Source: Allodiplogaster sudhausi
Lineage: Eukaryota; Nematoda; Chromadorea; Rhabditida; Diplogasteridae
Length of the DNA stretch: 64,000 bases
Reading direction: 5' to 3'
Assembly (NCBI GenBank): GCA_945643635.1
Contig: CALZFC010000005.1
Coordinates: 6,694,501-6,758,500 of the forward strand
The stretch's first letter is position 1. Every line of letters begins with the position of its first letter. The position numbers and the translations under genes are program-made. The notes beneath the pieces are model-generated. The model was not told the DNA's origin, made no database searches, and saw only the letters and a list, made by a program, of their open reading frames with translations. Shown one piece after another: positions 61,485-64,000 of the stretch.

Positions 61485-61865
61485 ATGACCGAAGAGGCAG
61501 AGCGAGAGAAGAAGAAGAATGAAGAGAATGAGAGCGGAGAGAAGAGCGTGGGCGGAGTGGAGGAGGAGAAGTGGAAGGAGTCGGTAGCGGAGGCCGATCA
61601 AGCTCTCGAAGAAGAGGCAGAGAAGAAGCCAACCCAACGCCAGCAAACTCGCGCCTCAAACTTCTTCCATCAGAGGATATGTCTTCATATATTATTCACT
61701 TTTTATTCATCAAAAGTTCTTCTCAAACATCGTTCACCCATGATGTCTCATTGGAGAGCAATGAAAACCGTAACTATAAAGTGGATGGAACCTGTGGTGA
61801 TTTCACTTCCATTCGCCCAAGAGAGGCAGCCGATTCCGAACGAGAAGATTGAGAAGAAGAGCTGA
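61485..61865 (+). CDS. Candidate Glu/Lys-rich protein or exon, unrecognised
   Basis: ATG at 61485 opens 126 codons. The first 60 are acidic/basic and helix-prone (GGVEEEKWKESVAEADQALE). A different frame from 61679 (MSSYIIHFLFIKSSSQTSFT, later VDGTCGDFTSIRPREAADSE) is also open, so a spliced product is possible. No domain is recognised. Confidence 0.25.
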   Translation: MTEEAEREKKKNEENESGEKSVGGVEEEKWKESVAEADQALEEEAEKKPTQRQQTRASNFFHQRICLHILFTFYSSKVLLKHRSPMMSHWRAMKTVTIKWMEPVVISLPFAQERQPIPNEKIEKKS

Positions 61866-61994
61866 AGGATTTCATGACTTGGGGGCAAGCCCTTATTTTC
61901 ACAACCACCATTCGAATCCTTCCATTACCCAGTGACCTTGGATTGACATAAAATGTAAGCCAGATATAGCTAGAAGAAGGAGACAGCGAAAGAT

Positions 61995-62215
61995 GGAGAA
62001 GGGAGAGAGAGAGACAGAGAGAGAGACAGAGAGAGAGGGACAGAGAGAGAGAGAGAGAGACAGAGAGAGAGACGGAGAGAGAGACAGAGAGAGACAGAGA
62101 GAGAGGCAGAGAGAGACAGAGAGAGAGATACAGAGAGACAGAGAGACAGAGAGGGAGAGAGACAGAGAGAGGGAGAGAGACAGAGAGACAGAGAGAGGAA
62201 GAGAGGGAGGGACTA
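61995..62215. repeat. GAGAGACA-type microsatellite
   Basis: About 220 bp of GAGAGAGACAGAGAGA units. It is intergenic and has no sign of function. Confidence 0.9.
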
Positions 62216-64000
62216 AGCGAGGTGATGTAGATGAAGAGAACATTTAGACAAGGAAGAGGGTACGGAAGTAGATATAGATGGCCTCCTCGTGATCTTTCAA
62301 TTAATCCATAATCACCTTAATCTATGCGTGGATCACAGATCCCTGCAAGAGATAAGCATGCCGCGGTCTCGGTTGATTAATCATTCAACCATTTTCGATT
62401 CTCTCATTAGTATTGGCTTGTAATCGTCTTTGCCCAATTATTTTTTACTAATTACTTACAACCTCTTTTTTTGCTACACATTTCCTTTTGATCTTATCTC
62501 TACTCTCTTCCCCTCTCTGCATTTCTCGCCCTCTCTTCAGACCACGGCATCCTTTCCTCTTCCCCTCTCCCTATTTCTCTTCCTTTTCGTCCTACCGTTC
62601 TCGTCTGCCTGAATAGTTAGTTATTTCAATGTCAAATCATACATGCTAAGACCTTATTTTATACGCGTCGCTTTCCACACCTCTGCCTAAAATGCCTCTG
62701 CCCTGTTTTCTCTCACCCACTCTCGTCCTCCTCCTACATAAGTGCACTGCTTTGGTGCTACGTTGTGACCGGCCACTGGGGGTCAAGCGGGGAGGGGCCA
62801 TTGGGGACTGTCGAAAGTAGATGGTGGGAAAGGAAGGAATAGGAACATGGCCCACTCCCTCTTTCTCTCGCACACACTCTCTCTATTTCCTTGCGATCTT
62901 TGGCTCTCCTATTCCTGGTCATTTTTTTCTGGAAAAGGGAAGCAAGCAAAGAAGCAACTGATATGCTAACACATCAAGAGAACGACTCCCTCCACCTTTA
63001 TCCGTAGTGAAGGCCGTTGTTACACATGCGAGAGATGGACTGCCAATTACAGAGTGTAACCCAGGTTGACCTGGGCGGGTCAATGAGGACAGAGAATGAG
63101 AGGGCAGACACTTCCACTGCGCTCTCCACCCACCACCAACCCCTTCCCCATTATTCCTTCTACTCATATGTATTGTCATTAGATACAGTGAAACAAACTG
63201 TAGACAGTTGTGCCATTCCAACCTCGCCGTAGCACACAATAAGATTCTTCCTGTAGTCGTGGAGGGGTCCATGGTTAGGGTAGAACGGCCAGCGGGTTTC
63301 TTTGTTTCTCCTCGGGGTATCTACAACCTCCAAGAATTGCCCCGATGATAATTCGCTAGACAACGAAGACCAAACCGACCACGCGCCACCATCCCGAAAG
63401 GTTGATAATGGCTCGCATCAAAAGCATATTTACTAGAACTAGGCCTTCAATCTGATAATTCTGTGCCTTTTGTGTGTTAAAAAAGATGTTTTGACCGTCC
63501 CAATTATTAACATCGTGTCATATCTTTGATTCACGGACAAAAACTGTCTGCTCAAACATTTCTTTCCTCAACGTGGACGACTTCAACACCACCGCTGCCG
63601 GCGATGCTAAAGTCTTATACACTCTAGACGCAAAGGCCCAACATTACCGTAGTCAAAATTTGCGCCAATTTGAACGCAGGTTTGCGCATCACTTGGGTGG
63701 GCGAAATGTGGTGTGTCGGGCATCGATTAGGCTGGTCGAATCCCCTTCCTCCCTTGGGCATTGTCACCCTCCAGCATTCTTCCCTTCTATTCCGTTCTCA
63801 TCGTGATCCTTTGTTCTTGTCTTTGTGCTGTCTCCATTCCTGATAATGAAGGGAGGAGTCCCGTTCTCTGCTCTCTCATGCGTGTCATGTGCTCTGTTCT
63901 CTTCGAATGGTTCTCACTGCTCTTTCAGGTAGTTATGCTTCCCAGCGAGTTCGACCGTCGGTATCTGTCGTCCAACCAGCATAACCGAGTGTCTTCTCCG
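62216..64000. other. Right end of window; possible edge of another gene
   Basis: Mostly unrecognised. At 63568-63690 the plus strand reads NVDDFNTTAAGDAKVLYTLD and AQHYRSQNLRQFERRFAHHL, which looks protein-like. After TGCTCTTTCAG (63919-63929) the last 71 bases read VVMLPSEFDRRYLSSNQHN without a stop, so an exon of a plus-strand gene may run off the window. No family is recognised. Confidence 0.3.

Noticed and set aside
63700..63760. Possible tRNA T-arm (GGTCGAATCCCC)
   Set aside because: No matching acceptor, D or anticodon arms could be found around it.

Overview
This is nuclear DNA of a nematode. The genes are rich in introns, many introns are 45-100 nt, and several families are typical of or restricted to nematodes: a DB-module protein, a patched-related (PTR) protein, a NRF-6/NDG-4-type acyltransferase and a SXP/RAL-2-like secreted protein. 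I cannot name the species or clade. CT/GA dinucleotide tracts are extreme: most introns and intergenic stretches carry one, and they create many long meaningless open frames of Ser/Leu or Arg/Glu. I assembled exon chains by hand from reading frame, splice sites and family knowledge, so gene ends are firmer than individual exon borders.

Layout: (1) 1.9-10.6 kb, minus strand: a 28-exon glycine decarboxylase P-protein gene (GLDC). One intron holds a 2.3 kb foldback transposon with an 8-bp target duplication; another holds an intron-containing tRNA-Leu(CAA). (2) 11.9-14.2 kb, minus: a RanBP3-like Ran-binding protein, divergent from (3) 14.9-16.5 kb, plus: prohibitin-2. (4) 16.8-21.7 kb, minus: a Pro/Gln-rich secreted protein ending in a DB module. 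(5) 22.6-24.6 kb, minus: a protein with one KH domain. (6) 26.2-35.7 kb: a DNA transposon of about 9.5 kb with matching inverted ends, subterminal TGTGACAT-type repeats and two multi-exon minus-strand genes, a C2H2 zinc-finger transposase and an accessory protein. (7) 37.0-43.6 kb, plus: a patched-related protein with two remarkable intronic tandem arrays. (8) 43.6-49.7 kb: a gene-poor CT/GA-rich stretch. (9) 49.7-53.3 kb, plus: a NRF-6-like membrane acyltransferase. (10) 53.9-54.8 kb, minus: a small SXP/RAL-2-like secreted protein. (11) 55.5-58.0 kb, plus: a SIRT2-type sirtuin. (12) 58-64 kb: only unresolved coding potential.

The host genes form no shared pathway; this is an ordinary mix of housekeeping genes (glycine cleavage, mitochondrial scaffold, nuclear transport, deacylation) and nematode-type membrane or secreted genes. 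The unusual material is the two-gene transposon, the foldback element, frequent GC-AG introns (seven placed, in five genes), weak 5' splice sites, and tandem arrays that multiply splice-site-like sequences inside one gene.
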